From contig NC_088301.1 of NCBI RefSeq assembly GCF_032854445.1, forward strand, positions 4,389,703-4,453,702: 64,000 bases of DNA. Reading direction: 5' to 3'. Source of the stretch: Liolophura sinensis (lineage: Eukaryota > Mollusca > Polyplacophora > Chitonida > Chitonidae). Below, one piece after another: positions 12,254 to 45,298 of the stretch (its first letter is position 1; each line of letters begins with the position of its first letter). Made by a program: the position numbers and the translations under genes. The notes beneath the pieces were generated by a model. The model saw nothing but the letters and a program-made list of their open reading frames with translations, was not told the DNA's origin and did not search any database.

Positions 12254-15200
12254 ATGCCTGACCCATGTAACTGCGCTCAGAGTGAGTATCAATCAACACA
12301 GGACTAAATGTGATCAATGATCTTCTATCGTAAGATCACAATAATATTAACATATGTAATCACGTCGCTGCGGTACATGTACACGCTTAATGCGTCTATG
12401 CATTTAATGTTAATGTGATGAGGAAATCTACATAAATTACACCTGTTAATGCTATCTGTATTATGTCCCCACTAATCTTCGCATAGTTGCTACTTGTCTG
12501 TACCACTGTGGCGATATATGTTGGACCTACAGCTTGTACCTCAATCACGTAATGTTAATTCTTATACGAAGGACCCTCAGCTGTCTCAGACTGCTGGCTC
12601 GCAGTGACTATATTTTGTATCCGGCCACTGATATATGAGGTCGCATGTTCGAATCCAGTTCTCGCTGATTTGGCCGTGGCTTTCTGTCGAGAGTCGAGAT
12701 GTCCTAGTATGACTATATGCTTTGGTGTACCTTAATTATGTGATACCGAACATGCACAATCCGGCTGTTTTAGTGATATTTAAATTTTAAGATTACGCAA
12801 GGCAAATTGTCTCCAACACGTAAAGACAAATAAAAGATTTGGCTACTCGGTCTGGTCGTTGACCTGAACTCGAAGATGTTAAGTGTGTCAGAATTGGACA
12901 ATAGCCGTACAGAAGTTGAGGATATTGAACGGTACCGGCGTACAGTTGTATAGAGAGGTGTGTCAGAGAGACGAATTATTTGTCTTATCCCTGAGGGCCT
13001 AGTTCTGTATGGCCTGTATAAATAGATGTGTACCCTGCCTTTCCGGCGATATTTTACGAGAGCCTGCAAGAAGGTACTTCGATTGTGCCCATAGGCGTAT
13101 TGGCCCTGTCAACAGAAGCTTCCAGCCTTTGTGAATTCCCATCTAACTGGTTCCCTGTTTCTTGCGTTCACTGGACAAATTCAGAGTGTATAGCACGGTC
13201 AGCCTGTGCGAATATGCCATCAGAATATGACGTCAGATAGTGGTTCGAATCCCTTTGCTGATAATTTGTCACCACTCTATATAATTCCTTTGATTAAGAA
13301 TAGTTTTGTATAAAGCGTACCTATATACATATAGCTTACAAGACATTAATTGGTTTGTAATATAATGCGTATATAAGTGTAATGGTGATGCATTAATTTT
13401 AGCATAATGTCATACATCGATACAATCATATATGCATTCCGTCCTCGAAAGAAATGGTTTTCAGGCTATCTTAGCATGGACCCATATTCATCAAACTTTT
13501 CTAAGACTTAGATCAAAAATTCAAACACCGCTACAATTAAAATGCTTTCCTCCAGGAAGTTTAAATTTTGCACACTGATTCTTTACTGTAGAACAATGTG
13601 TCGACTACAATATGTTTTTCTCCCGGTCTGACTTCCGCTTTTTAAACAGTTGCAATTTATGACTGATGAGTCTTAAGTTGCTTAATAAATACGAGACTCG
13701 TACTTTGTCCCATACAACAAGAGAGGTACCGTGCTGGAACCCGACCAATTCAGTGTGGGATCAACTGCGGCCTCGTGTCCGGATATATCACACATTCTTA
13801 TATCTTAAATATGCGGTGATCTCCTATACATAAAGTTACTTCATGCATCCTTATCGCTAACCGCGGTCTTGTTTGTTTGATATACCGGAGTACTGAATGT
13901 ATAAAGAAAACCAGAAAATAAACAAATATGTTCACCGCTATATATACTGAAGGGATGCATAATAAGTTTAACGCATAGAGCCGTTAGCCGTGAACGGCGT
14001 ATGGGCGTTTGGTGAGTGGTCATGCGGAAACGCCGAATTTCTCCCATCATGCGGGGAAGATACATTTACGTAATACGTGCATTCTTGAACACATTTGAAA
14101 AGGAAAAGAAAAAACATAAAGCAGCCTATCCTAATATATTTATATAACGTAAATTCCATACCATGAAATTCACCTCACGTCTATGCATGTGCCTACAGCG
14201 ACCATAACCTCAGATTAATAACAAATATTTTCACATTTTAAATCTGCTGCATTTCTGTTAAAACATGATTAATTTAGTGAAAAAACACAAAATATTTGCA
14301 CTTTTTTTCGGTTGTAGCTCAGCAAACCTCAACTATGTATTATGAATTCCTGTCTACCTCTAAGCCTGTGTCTGAGCTCTTGTATACGTACTCAGCATGT
14401 ATATTTATATGTTCTTCTACGTGTCCATAATGAAATCCTTATTATCTTGTAGCACTGGTCATATTTGTGAACGTCACTTAAAAAACAAAAGTGAACAGAG
14501 GATAACGTGTAAGACTTCGTATGTATACAGATAATAAGATTACGTGTATAGGCCTTATAAACAGTAAACAGTGGGTGATAGACATATACAAATAAATAGC
14601 ATCAAATAAATATATTGTTTGACATTCATATATGTATACACCTAATGAAAGAATACAAAGCCTCGGCTAATGTAATAACTGCAGACGTTTGTCAGAGTCA
14701 TTTTTCGCTCACAGTTTGCCCGTTTATCCCTGAACGGCAGGTGCGACTTACTCTTCTGCATCAGGGCAGCAGCATAAAGGTTGATACATGTACATTTATA
14801 ACGTCATTGACAACATCCACAATCCACATGATAAGCCTACATCGGGTTTATATATACAACACCCGCATGCTTGTGGCCATGTAAGCAAAAGACAAGGGGA
14901 ATGTCATGCATAAAGTACCATACGCCCTCTGAGCTCTCCAAGATACCGGGATCCACCGTGCGTGACCTTCACATAAACAAACTGCGGATGAAGACGTCAT
15001 ACCTGTTGTAAGTTCAGCGATGTTTTTGATCTGGAGGTTTCTTTTGCTGGTTTTTATCGGTAAAGTTTTCAATTGTTTTCATTCATACTCATGCGAACCA
15101 ACTATACTCACAGTTTCTGCGTCACAACGGAGTGCGGGTTTCGAAAACATTCATTAAAGTCATAAAATTTGTAACTGTTGAATGCATGGAAAAAGAGACT

Positions 15201-17878
15201 TGTTCTGTGAAAGGGGGGTATATGAAATAATTGCTGTAGACCTGTATAAAGGAATATCCGTTTATACAAAGGAATGAGGACGGGATCTTGTTACGTAGCT
15301 GACTGTATTTGTACACCAGCAATCATGGATTCTTGTGACGCAATTTCTCTGTTTTAAGACTTGCACACCTTACACCTATCTTATCCTCCCTCCCCACATC
15401 TCTACCTTCCGTTTCTGTGTAGAATGTAAACACATCCAGTGTGTTAACGGAGACACCTGACAAGAGGTCGATGATGAAGTCCACCACTCAGAATCAGTGT
15501 CGTCTCTGTTGGAAGGGCAACCCGTCTTAACAAGCTGTGTTGATATTTTGTCGAAAAACATCGTCTACATACGCTTCTAACAGAAAACCTCTGTTAGAAG
15601 CGTTGTCTGAATTTCGAGACACATTTCAAACTCTTTTCAAATTATTTTGCTTTTGGAATACATTTGTCTGCATGCGTCATGTTTTTAAATGGAGGTATAT
15701 TGCGTTTCAAGCAGGGTTAACCCCATGCTGTCATATTTCGGATATTTCAGATTACGCCATTTCGCCATGCAGTCAAATCGGGTTTTCTGCGATGTAAATT
15801 TAATCTCGATAAAATTTATTTTTACATCGTACCATAATCAACACTGCGTTTTTTAAAGATGTTTTTGATTATAGCCTATGAATCATTATCACGCGTCACC
15901 TTGGATACAACACGCGTCACCTTGGATACAAGCCAAACCTGTCAGGGTAGAACCATTCGCTTTGCATATAGACACAGGAAATATTAATATTTTTTTTATA
16001 AATACGGAACAGATTTATGAAAATATGAACGGTTTGTAAAATAACTCATTCACGTATTAACACGCCTACATCTATTTGTAATATATGTCAGGAATGTCAC
16101 GGTCACAAAAGTGAGATTGATAACCATGAATGTGAACAAGTGGCATGTCTCTTGAAATATATAGTTAAAATTTTTAGCAGTATGTTACAGTTACGTAACA
16201 AACGGTTATTAGTTTGTCTCTCATCAAAACAAATTTTATTTATTCAGCTGTCAAGACGGGAAATTTTACTTGTTCTGTGTATACACTAGAATGCCAGACT
16301 GTATTTGTATTGTCGGTTTTGAATTGTTTTTCAAACAAACAAGGGGAATTAAATTCGAGGTTGTCTAAATATAAAGAATTAATTGCTAATGTCATTGTTT
16401 AGTTTCACAAGCTCCTTTCTTTGTCATCAGTTATTCGAGTATGCCTTAAAATAAAGTTGTGAACCTTGCACGAGTTTAAGCGATTTCCATATAGCTTTTT
16501 GAGGCACATTGACCTTTGTCATCGACCTCCTGTGGAATAGATGGTTGAACTGACTGATTGATATATAAAATATAGAATAGTGCAATAAACTATGCATATA
16601 CAACATGTAGTGCTTCCTTTGCGTAATTGTTTCATTATTGCTCACTTTTCCTGTACACGCAAATCATTAATGTGTTAATTTTAACAGAAAGTCTGTTGTC
16701 TGAGTGATGCTAGAATGTATTCTGCTATTGCAGCAGATTATTCTGTTAAATTTAACGCACATATTAATTCAATATAAAGATTCTATTAGATTAACAGGAT
16801 ATCAGGTTATATGAATATGACAGAATGTTGTGTTATAATAACAGAATACATTCTAGTATCAATCGTCAACAGACATTCTGTCAAAAGAAAAAATTAAGGT
16901 TTTGAGTGCGTATACGGTGGTCAGGTTTATTGGTAAAAGAAACCGTTGAGTAAACTATACTACCTGTAACCGGGTACCTATAACTGACAAACCTTCTGAC
17001 AAAACCGCAAGCCAACCCACAACAGCTGGATTGGAACCTACGGCCTTGCTGGTCCCGCAGGACCGATGGGCCGCTGTGAGAACACGTCTACTATGTAGCT
17101 GAATCAGCGCTAGTGTTTGAGGGATATCACGTGGGTGTGCACACGTGAACATATGTCCCCGAGTTAAATCGTTTTACCGTATTTAACAATGGTGCCAGTC
17201 AGCAGTGCTAATAACAGTTACCTTTGTATGTTTGTTCCTTGTAGCTGGAACTTGTTGCTGTTCCGACACCTGCACAGGTGACGCCTGCAACTGTGGAGAC
17301 AGATGCAAATGTGGGACCGGCTGTGCATGCCCAGGATGCAAGAAAACATGCAAATGCTCAGGTATGTTAATATAATTAACCTGAGCAAGCATGATGCAGA
17401 TACATGCATATGCCTTGATCACTTAGATTGATGACGCGGAAGTATTCTTTGGTAAACTGTTACTGCAAATCATCAGTATTCATTGTCACAGTAATAATAC
17501 ATGTTTTCGAGAGGTTTTCCATAAAATCTGTATCGTCGGACCACATTTAGTATGTACCGTTATAGACACGAATGATGCTGCTCATTCCGCAGTAAGATAA
17601 CATAACAGATTGGATTTAGTACTCATGGTAGAAGAGAAGTGAGAGGAAATCTAGGATAAGTCCTGTATTTCCGAATTTAGATTTTGTTTCATTTTGTTGA
17701 ATTTATTTCAATCTGAATTTGAGTTTTGCTGTATACATACCTTTATCACTCACCAATCATTATCCAGTGTATTTGATAACTTCTTGTCGTTGTGCACATT
17801 TTAGGTGGCTGTGCATGTGGCGTCGGCTGCACTGGACCAGATTTTTGTAGCTGCAAGAACAGCTGCAGCTGCAAGTAA
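12254..17878 (+). CDS. MT: metallothionein (three exons, complete)
   Basis: Exons 12254-12281, 17245-17361 and 17805-17878, all with GT-AG introns and consistent phases. The deduced protein has 72 residues and 22 cysteines. It begins MPDPCNCAQTGTCCCSDTC, has the middle CNCGDRCKCGTGCACPGCKK, and ends CACGVGC, then TGPDF and CSCKNSCSCK. The end matches the bivalve pattern C-x-C-x3-C-T-G-x3-C-x-C-x3-C-x-C-K. Metallothioneins bind zinc, copper and cadmium through cysteine thiolate clusters in the cytosol. Four MREs and a TATA box upstream point to metal induction through an MTF-1-like factor. The CCC triplet at residues 13-15 is unusual; bivalve forms I recall have 21 cysteines. Intron 1 is about 5 kb, long for this family. 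Confidence 0.95.
16675..16898. mobile_element. 224-bp foldback MITE
   Basis: The two ends are inverted copies for about 60 bp: TTAATTTTAACAGAAAGTCT with GATGCTAGAATGTATTCTG on the left, and CAGAATACATTCTAGTATC with AGACATTCTGTC...AATTAA on the right. There is no coding capacity. It fits a MITE inside metallothionein intron 1. Confidence 0.7.
16905..17150 (-). mobile_element. tRNA-derived SINE
   Basis: On the minus strand there is a tRNA-like segment with B box GTAGGTTCCAATCCAGC, followed by a body ending in CCAATAAACCTGACCACCGT. The head differs from the common SINE of this window, so it is a separate family or an old copy. Confidence 0.5.
17362..17804 (+). other. metallothionein intron 2
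   Basis: 443 bp, from GTATGT to CATTTTAG. I see nothing else in it. Confidence 0.8.
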
Positions 17879-18013
17879 AGCGGCGAAATCTGTAGCTGCC
17901 AACGTGCATGCGGAGGGATGAGAGGGTGAGGAAGTAAAGCGTTGCCATGGACCGAATTTGAGACAAATTGTGTTGAAAATGATTGCCTCCAATAATGACA
18001 ATCCCGACAGTGG

Positions 18014-18105
18014 AAACAGTGGCAATACCATCAGCCCTGGGAACAGTGGCAAAACCATCAGCCCTAGGAGCAGTGGCAATACCATCAGCCCTGGAAGCAG
18101 TGACA
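18014..18105 (+). repeat. 27-bp repeat in metallothionein 3' UTR
   Basis: Nearly four units with a 27-bp period (CAGTGGCAATACCATCAGCC followed by CTGGGAA; starts at 18017, 18044, 18071 and 18098) lie about 140 bp after the stop codon. Confidence 0.85.
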
Positions 18106-18193
18106 ATACTTGGAAAATGGCAACGTTGGCAGCAGTCGATCAACATGCACGATCAACTTCATCTTGTTTTACCATGTGATTTAGTTTAAAGTC

Positions 18194-18199
18194 ATTAAA
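18194..18199 (+). terminator. probable polyadenylation signal of metallothionein
   Basis: ATTAAA lies about 315 bp after the stop codon, followed by a T-rich stretch. It is the first reasonable variant signal I see; no earlier AATAAA is present. Confidence 0.45.
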
Positions 18200-19816
18200 A
18201 ATGTACTATTCTTTATTCGTGTAATACCTTCACTTACGGTGTCTGTTTTTTGTGATTTGCTGACTGAATAGGTAAGCACGATGATTTCAGAGGCGTTTAT
18301 CATACATCTAGCCGTTTTCTCTGGGCTATGCCTGGTTTCCTCTCTTTCTCTAAGCATATATGTTGCATATGTACCTAACATAGGGAGGCCGTTTTTTTTT
18401 CCGAATATGCCTGTTGTCTTCAACATATATCAACAAGACCGCACGACCGATGTCGTATATAGGTGAAATATTCTTAATTACAAAAACAGAACCTACCCAA
18501 GTTTACTGTTCAGTGCAAAAGTTTACTGTTCAGTACATAAGTCTAATGTTCAGTACATAAGTTTAGTGAAGTCTAATTGTTCCTCCACAATGTTTTCAAC
18601 AGACTGCCTTAGAGACATGGTCGACATGGTCGATATGCTGACATAATGCCAGTGTGACCTGAAACCCGGGCCAGTCATTGATTCGTAGAGACCCTTTTCA
18701 TACATGAACTATTTCTGAACTCTGAATTCCCTAGCGCAAGATGGTCTGTGGACGAGATGACGTGGACGAGTTCACGCTTCTGTATTCTAATGACTAAACA
18801 CACCGTGGTGGATTTTGATGATAGAAAATTTTAGAAGAAAATGACCGAGAGAGGGGAGAAGTGCCATGATAACACGTATATAGCGCTTTGGTACCGAGTA
18901 TGCTTGGCAAAGAACTCAAGCATACCACTCTGCCCAAGAGGTGCCATGCAGTGAGCGAACCATCACATGATGGTAGCATCTATACATTTATGTGCACTTC
19001 TGACAAGTGAAACATTCTTGAACACGGAATTAAACAACTATCAAATAAATAAACGTAAATCTTACAACCCATTGGATGGTATCACCATGGATCAACATGG
19101 ATTCACACTCAGTGGCCCAACCAAACCTCTGAGCAGACACTGTTAGAAATACCGACTACCAGCGTTGTTGCAGACACATACTGATGTCGGATGGAAGGCT
19201 TTTATGTAAGAGTGGGATATGAGTTCAGCATACCGGTCATCGGCATATCACTCTGTCCACCACAAGAAGAAGGGTGGCCCAAGACATTCATTGTAAGATC
19301 CTTCTGCAAAATAACCACAGCACCATAAATATTTTGTGTGTTTTTACAAAAAAGTGAAATGAGTTATACTCACTTCTCGTTGATGTCGTCAAGGAGCCCT
19401 GATCACGGCAATGTTGCAAGCCCAAAAACCCAATAAAACTCCGAAGTTGAAAATGCAATATTATTATCCTGCGTGTATGCACTTTTACCCAAAACAATAG
19501 TTTGTAAAGTTCACCACAGCTTAAGCAAATTTTAGCAATAAAATGAAGAAGCTGTTCGTTTATATATCAGTGTATGTTAAAATGCTATCAAGCGATAATT
19601 ATTTTTGGCCCCTGAAACTGATTTGAACCTTGAAGAACTCAAGACCTATCTGGAAACAAAGATCGGATCGGACGGAGCATTGGCCTAGATTACAGTCCTT
19701 AGTTCTAAATATATGTTAGTGTCTTTATGTTTGGTCTCTTTTCTAGAGTTTAACGTAGTCTTATTTATTATTTTAGTCATAATACGCAATTTTTTGCTGT
19801 ACACGTATATTAGTTT
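18200..19816. other. intergenic, SINE remnant only
   Basis: A SINE 3' end lies at about 18995-19055 (AAGTGAAACATTCTTGAACA then ATCAAATAAATAAAC). Three short direct repeats of GTTTACTGTTCAGT(A/G)CA lie at 18500-18560. No gene recognised. Confidence 0.4.
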
Positions 19817-20012
19817 GTGGCGCTCGCTGGCTCAGATCCACATAGTTTGGCCAATGCATGCATGGGGTTGCGTGTTCGAATCCAGCTCTCGCAACTTCAG
19901 CTGTAAAATCAGGATGTTTCTAAGCTTATGGTTTACCCTATATGCAGGCACCCCTGATTTCTTCATCCACAAACCGAAGTACGACGTTAAGCCCCAAGCA
20001 CTCACTCACTCC
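19817..20012 (+). mobile_element. tRNA-derived SINE, second family
   Basis: A tRNA-like head (GTGGCGCTCGCTGGCTCAGA and B box GCGTGTTCGAATCCAGC) is followed by a body ending CGACGTTAAGCCCCAAGCAC and TCACTCACTC. The same 3' end appears at 11541-11568 and 31740-31768, so this is a family distinct from the CACCAATCAAATAAAT SINE. Confidence 0.65.
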
Positions 20013-20238
20013 ATCCACAAACCTTATGCCTTCGTTATTTAAGTCAAAAAATTCTTGAGCTCGGCATTAAACACCACACATTAAAAACGAGCTTTTCGTT
20101 TATAAACACATTTCTGTTACACCTAATAAACACCTCCTGGTGTATATTCAGATGCGCTATGCTTATAGTAATTAAAGAAATGTATTCATTATGGTGAAAA
20201 TGAGAAAAGCTTACATAGTAATGAGTTGGATATTTTCA

Positions 20239-20450
20239 ATCTCTCGTCAATGCGGTCGTGTTGAGTTCAAGTCCAGATCATGCTGGCTTCATCTCTGGCC
20301 GTACGTAGCAAGATCTGACATCAACTTTTGAATGGTTGTGGGTTTCCCCTGGGCTCTGTCCGGTTTCCTCAATCATAATTCTGGCCGCCGTCGTGTAAGT
20401 GAAATATTCTTATGTACGGCGTAAAACACCAATCAAATAAATCAATAAAT
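20239..20450 (+). mobile_element. tRNA-derived SINE, 5' truncated
   Basis: Carries CTCTCGTCAATGCGGTCGTG, GAGTTCAAGTCCAGATCATG, GTGGGTTTCCCCTGGGCTCT, CTGGCCGCCGTCGTGTAAGT, TACGGCGTAAAACACCAATC and an AAATAAATC tail. The head upstream of the B box is shortened. Confidence 0.85.
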
Positions 20451-21638
20451 GTTTTAAACAAATAGTCCAGAAAACATTACTCTGTGTTGTTAAGTGTAAC
20501 AAGCCAATAAACGGGCAGGTCAAAGTGTTTATGGAGATGTTTTCTGTAGTAAACATGTGACATGCTTATATACCTTAGACTAGTATTTAATACCTTTACA
20601 CTCTATAACATATGTTTTATCGCAAAACTTACACTTTGCACCTGAAGACAATGATATAACCAAATATATATTTACCTACGTGGAAGGAATTCGAAGACAA
20701 ATTATCGGCTACACACATTCCTATTCCTTTATTCCTATACAGAACTGCGCCCGATTCACAAATCTTCCATAGGATTTTGAGCGTAAGCAACTTGTGTTTT
20801 TTTTTTTTTGACCAACTCAAGTGCTCTGCGATGTTAGTCTGTATGTTTTCGACTCCATGTCGGACTAAAGTAAGACAAAAACAAAATGATTTCTCAATGT
20901 TTGCAGTTTACTGAAATTTCGTGAAACTAGGCAATGATGAAAGCAGTTCGCAGATATAATATTAATAAAATGAAAATAATAATAAGAAAGTTTCTGTTCT
21001 AAAGTACATTTTTCTTGTTGTTTTTTTTTTTGTGTGTGTGGGGGGGGGATGTTCTTCCTGGTGTAGTTTTTGCTTTAATTTCACCAAGTAACCGGACCTC
21101 CTACAACAACTCAGGGAATATCCTGTGCGTACTCAACAGAACTATAAACTAGTTTCAACGTCAACTGCGCGTCGTACCCTGACCACGGGGAGATAAGCCA
21201 AATAGGCCCTATGGTAGATGGCGCAACGTTCGCCTATATGTCAGCGCACGCGAATGAAATGTAACCGGCCAACTTTTTAACTATGAAGTATATTTAAGTT
21301 CACATAAGTCTCTGACATCTATTCGTGTTGTAGAGAATGTCAACAACCTCTGTAAGCAGCAAAATAACAGAATGGGTGAAAATCGTTCATCTGTCATGGA
21401 GACTGTTGCTGTTGTGGGTGTGATTCTCAGCTATTAAAGTACCGGGCACTGATATGAGACTAAGACTCTGTGAAAGGTATTGGCAAGCTAAATGGATTTG
21501 AAAGACATGGCTGTTGTAAAAGCCATGTTTCTATCTGTGTTGGTTACTATACCGCTTGCTGAGACAGATGTTCATTTAGCTGGGCTACTGTCAGTACCCG
21601 GTTACTGAGCTAGCAGGTCACTACGTACGATAACGTAG
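20451..21638. other. intergenic, nothing recognised
   Basis: Includes a T/G homopolymer-rich stretch at about 21013-21050. No gene or RNA supported. Confidence 0.3.
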
Positions 21639-21783
21639 AGCCCAGCAGGACTCAGTTTCACAAAGATATTGTACAGTAATCGCACATATAGGACAATGGT
21701 ACGGTAATAGTGACGTAGAATATATCATACGAAAAATCTAAGACAAAAAATGTTGTACGACGCTTTGTGAAACTCAGCCCAGC
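21639..21783. mobile_element. 129-bp hAT-like MITE with 8-bp target duplication
   Basis: The 8-bp direct repeat AGCCCAGC flanks the element (21639-21646 and 21776-21783). The inner ends are inverted: ACTCAGTTTCACAAAG on the left and CTTTGTGAAACTC on the right. An 8-bp duplication is characteristic of hAT-type transposition. It has no coding capacity. Confidence 0.7.
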
Positions 21784-21884
21784 GCCAGGCTTCCACATGG
21801 ACAATTTCACTAAACCCTACCTTACATTTGGTATGCAGAGATAGCCCGAGTTGACTCAAGTGTACTTTTGTCTTGACCAGCATT

Positions 21885-22180
21885 GGTAAACGATTTTTTA
21901 ACAGTAATCCATCCGTTTACACTTTTGAGTCGAACAAGTTGAACCATGTCTTGAATTCAAACGTCCGCCAAGTCCCGGCAAGGTACCTGCTGACTGTTCA
22001 TAAGATAAGCTGATGACAGCAAAGTCCATTGTCTATAGTACCCTTATATTTGAGGTCAATAAAGAAAGAAAAAGCAAATTAATTCATAATGAAAGGTTAC
22101 ACCGGAAGAAGTTTTCGAACAGCCAGCAGGTACCTTGCTGGAAAGTTCGAATACAAAACATGGCTGACCAGCGCTGAGTA
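21885..22180. mobile_element. inverted-repeat element
   Basis: Inverted arms share CAAGGTACCTGCTGACTGTT on the left (21978) and GAACAGCCAGCAGGTACCTT on the right (22117). Similarity extends outward to the words CATGTCTTGAATTCAAAC and TTCGAATACAAAACATG. The 69-codon open frame at 22089 lies across the right arm and is not a credible gene. Confidence 0.55.
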
Positions 22181-22309
22181 CTACGTTTTTGTATGTAGTA
22201 ACCAGTTAACTGAACTCGTGTTCATTGTGAAAGGCAAACCCGACCAAATGACATCAGCCCTACCTTTACAAATCCCCCATCATTACTCTCACCCATGAGT
22301 AAAACATGT

Positions 22310-22939
22310 AGAAGGAACCATCAATCAAACTCGCACAATAGCTACTACTGGGAACATAACGCGAACTAGATCGTTTCTGAACATGGTGGTGGAACGGTGT
22401 ATTGAGTAAGCTCTTAGAAATTGCCCTTTCAACCTTACTGCCTAAAATCAGTCATTTTCAAATGCCAGGCCCAGCCCTGGAAACCAGTAGCTATAGTCCT
22501 GTTTACTGTGGTAATACTGCAGCATAGCTTCCATCTTAAGTAGGATATTCACAGGGCATATTTCCAAAATCACTGAAAACTAAGTTTAAAGGCAACTGGT
22601 CTGCCTTTGTTGGTAATTTAGAACAAACTTTTACAGTGGCATAGCTCCAGTCTGTTAGCTTTCAACATATGACATGCAAACATTAACATGAATTTAAGCT
22701 GGATACTTGTGACAGCAGTCAGTAATTTCAGTGCTGTCATTGAAAACCAAATCAGTATTGGACATGCAAGGACCTTTAAGAATGACATTCTTCATTCTAC
22801 TGAAGAACATGGAAGACACAATGAAGTACAATTTACAGGTACAGTCAAGCTGGTATAAATTAATATTGTACATGTAGATTGTAGCTGGGGTTGGCTTTTG
22901 CAAAGTTCAAAGTTATAACTCCTTTGTTTGCCATTCAGA
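22310..22939 (+). other. probable LARS2 promoter and 5' leader region
   Basis: No recognisable TATA box. CCATTCAG|A immediately before the start codon at 22940 looks like a splice acceptor, so a non-coding first exon may lie further upstream. Confidence 0.4.
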
Positions 22940-43310
<20,371 letters not shown>

Positions 43311-43325
43311 GAATGTAAATACAGT

Positions 43326-43331
43326 AATAAA
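43326..43331 (+). terminator. LARS2 polyadenylation signal
   Basis: AATAAA lies 16 bp after the LARS2 stop codon. This would give a very short 3' UTR. Confidence 0.7.
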
Positions 43332-43530
43332 TCATGTTTTATACCAAATAATTACTTAGTTGTGCAGGTAATTGTTTAAACCACCCTCAGATCACGCTCT
43401 CAGGACAGAGAGTGGTGGTTTACTCCGGGCACTTGAGTTTCTTCCACACTTGAAAATACTTGGTTCACTGTTAAACGCAACTCAGGATTACATGTAGGTT
43501 GTTTTCCAAACATGAACAAAAAGCTGTGTG

Positions 43531-43738
43531 ATGTCTTCGTGGTCAAAGGCTGAGTGTACAGCACAATGACGCAGAAGCCTCCAAGCAATACGGTCACTGT
43601 GAGTCCAGATCATGCTGGCTTCCTCTGTGGTCAACCTGCAGATGGCACGCCACAGTGGGTTTGCCCTGGACTCTGCCCAGTTTCATCGTATGTGAAATAA
43701 TAAGTACAGTGTAAAAACACCAATCAGTGAATCAATCA
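43531..43738 (+). mobile_element. SINE downstream of LARS2
   Basis: CAATGACGCAGAAGCCTCCA, GTGAGTCCAGATCATGCTGG, TGGGTTTGCCCTGGACTCTG, ACACCAATCAGTGAATCAAT: a diverged and internally shortened copy. Confidence 0.75.
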
Positions 43739-44004
43739 GCAGTGATGTTGATTGGTTTTCAGTGAAATGAATCCCCGGGGCACACAGGTAGCCATATGAG
43801 TCCCAGGTAAATTGACTAGGTCCTTAATAAAACTTTTTTTGTTGTTGAACTCATTCTTGATGTCAATAATTATTTCAGTGATGACAAACTCTCTTCACAA
43901 GCTCTCTGCAGTCCCTAACAGATGCACGGCTGTGTCTAGAAAAAAAACTTTAATGTTTTGTTAAAAATATAAAGTACAGTGACTCAAAGGTTTTGATAGC
44001 TTTA

Positions 44005-44068
44005 TAGTATAAGTGAAATATTGTTGAGGTAAAGGGTAAAGCACCAATCAAATGAAGAAATCAATCAA
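44005..44068 (+). mobile_element. SINE 3' remnant
   Basis: AGTATAAGTGAAATATTGTT, GCACCAATCAAATGAAG and a short AATC tail. Only the 3' end remains. Confidence 0.7.
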
Positions 44069-44654
44069 CAGAAGGTAATGATAACCTGTCCGATATCTCA
44101 GTACTTCAGTACTATCACTGTACTTCAACACAAAGGAACAGTAAACTGATATATCATTACTTGAACGAAGTTACATGAAAGTTTTTTTTTTGCTCAAGCA
44201 ACATAATACTGTACTTATGTAGTTTTTGACTTCAGTCTTTTCGAGAAACACTCCATACTGGTCCTAGGCAAAATACTAATGAGTTAAGCAATTTAAAGAA
44301 CTTTCATAACTGAGATTGAGCCCAGGGATTCTGGAGGGAACCATACCACCTTGAATAGGAAAGAACTCAAATTGTGGTTGGTGCATTGCTTTGTGGCAAA
44401 GAATCAGTGGGCGAACTCCCTAGAGCAAAACATTTTACTTGTAGACGAGTTTGAAATTTTGTCTTAAGACATATGGTAAATATGGGTTTAATAGCTTGGA
44501 CAGATCTCGACATTTCCTGATAGCATATCAGGGGAACCCTTTAAGTTCTTGAAAGCACCAATACTGTACTCACTAAAATTTCACTTCAACTGATGAAATT
44601 TAACAGGAGTGACTTGGATTTTCTTCCACATGTGTTGATATTTGATTGATTCAA

Positions 44655-44812
44655 TTTATTTATTTATTTATTTGATAGGTGTTTTACGCCGTACTCAAGA
44701 ATATTTCACTTATACGACGACGGACAGTATTATGGTGGGTGGAAACCAGGCAGAGCCCGGGGGAAACCCACGACCATCCGCAGGTTGCTGACAGACCTTC
44801 CCACTTACTGAT
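44655..44812 (-). mobile_element. SINE fragment
   Basis: TTTATTTATTTATTTGATAG, GTTTTACGCCGTACTCAAGA, GGGGGAAACCCACGACCATC: the reverse 3' part, well conserved. Confidence 0.88.
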
Positions 44813-44861
44813 TGATTCAATGATTAAGGAATATAGTGTAGGTGTTCATGACGTGTTATGT

Positions 44862-45118
44862 TAGTTGGTTAGCGCACTAGCGCAGTGTAATGACCCAGAA
44901 TCCTCTCACCAATGCGGTCGCTGTGAGTTCTAGCCCAGTTCAAGCTGGCTTCCTCTCTGGCCATAAGTGGAAAGGTCTGCCAGCAACCTGCAGATGGTCG
45001 TGGGTTTCCGCCGGGAGCTATCCGGTTTCTTCCCACCATAATGCTGGCCACCGTCGTACAAGTGAAATATTCATAAGTACGGCGTAAAACACCAATCAAA
45101 AAAAAATAAATAAATAAA
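44862..45118 (+). mobile_element. SINE, nearly full length
   Basis: Head TTGGTTAGCGCACTAGCGCA, GTGAGTTCTAGCCCAG, ACCTGCAGATGGTCGTGGGT, TACGGCGTAAAACACCAATC and tail AAAAAAAATAAATAAATAAA. It lies in opposite orientation to its left neighbour. Confidence 0.9.
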
Positions 45119-45298
45119 TGTTATGATAGTTATCAAAAACACCAACAATACAGTGGAGGTAGGCCATGCACATGAATCTGACTGGGGTGCACATCAAAAT
45201 TTACATTTACACATCCTACATTTACATGTAACTGAATAAATGACTGAAACTTCTCCATATATCGTGCCATGAGTTTGCTCGGTTATATTGACAAACTT

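Larger units (their letters stand above)
12282..17244 (+). other. metallothionein intron 1 and its contents
   Basis: A 4.96-kb intron. It holds tRNA-like SINE heads at about 12590-12740 (B box GTTCGAATCCAG) and 13160-13270 (GTGGTTCGAATCCC), the foldback at 16675-16898 and a minus-strand SINE at about 16905-17150. A palindromic GTGTGCACAC at 17135-17144 contains an MRE core on both strands. The open frames inside (60-90 codons) match no family I know. Confidence 0.6.

Noticed and set aside
19817-19890. Functional tRNA gene
   Set aside because: Only A/B-box-like words inside a SINE head; no complete cloverleaf that I can draw.
22089-22298. 69-codon open frame as a gene upstream of LARS2
   Set aside because: It covers the right arm of an inverted-repeat element and has no recognisable family.
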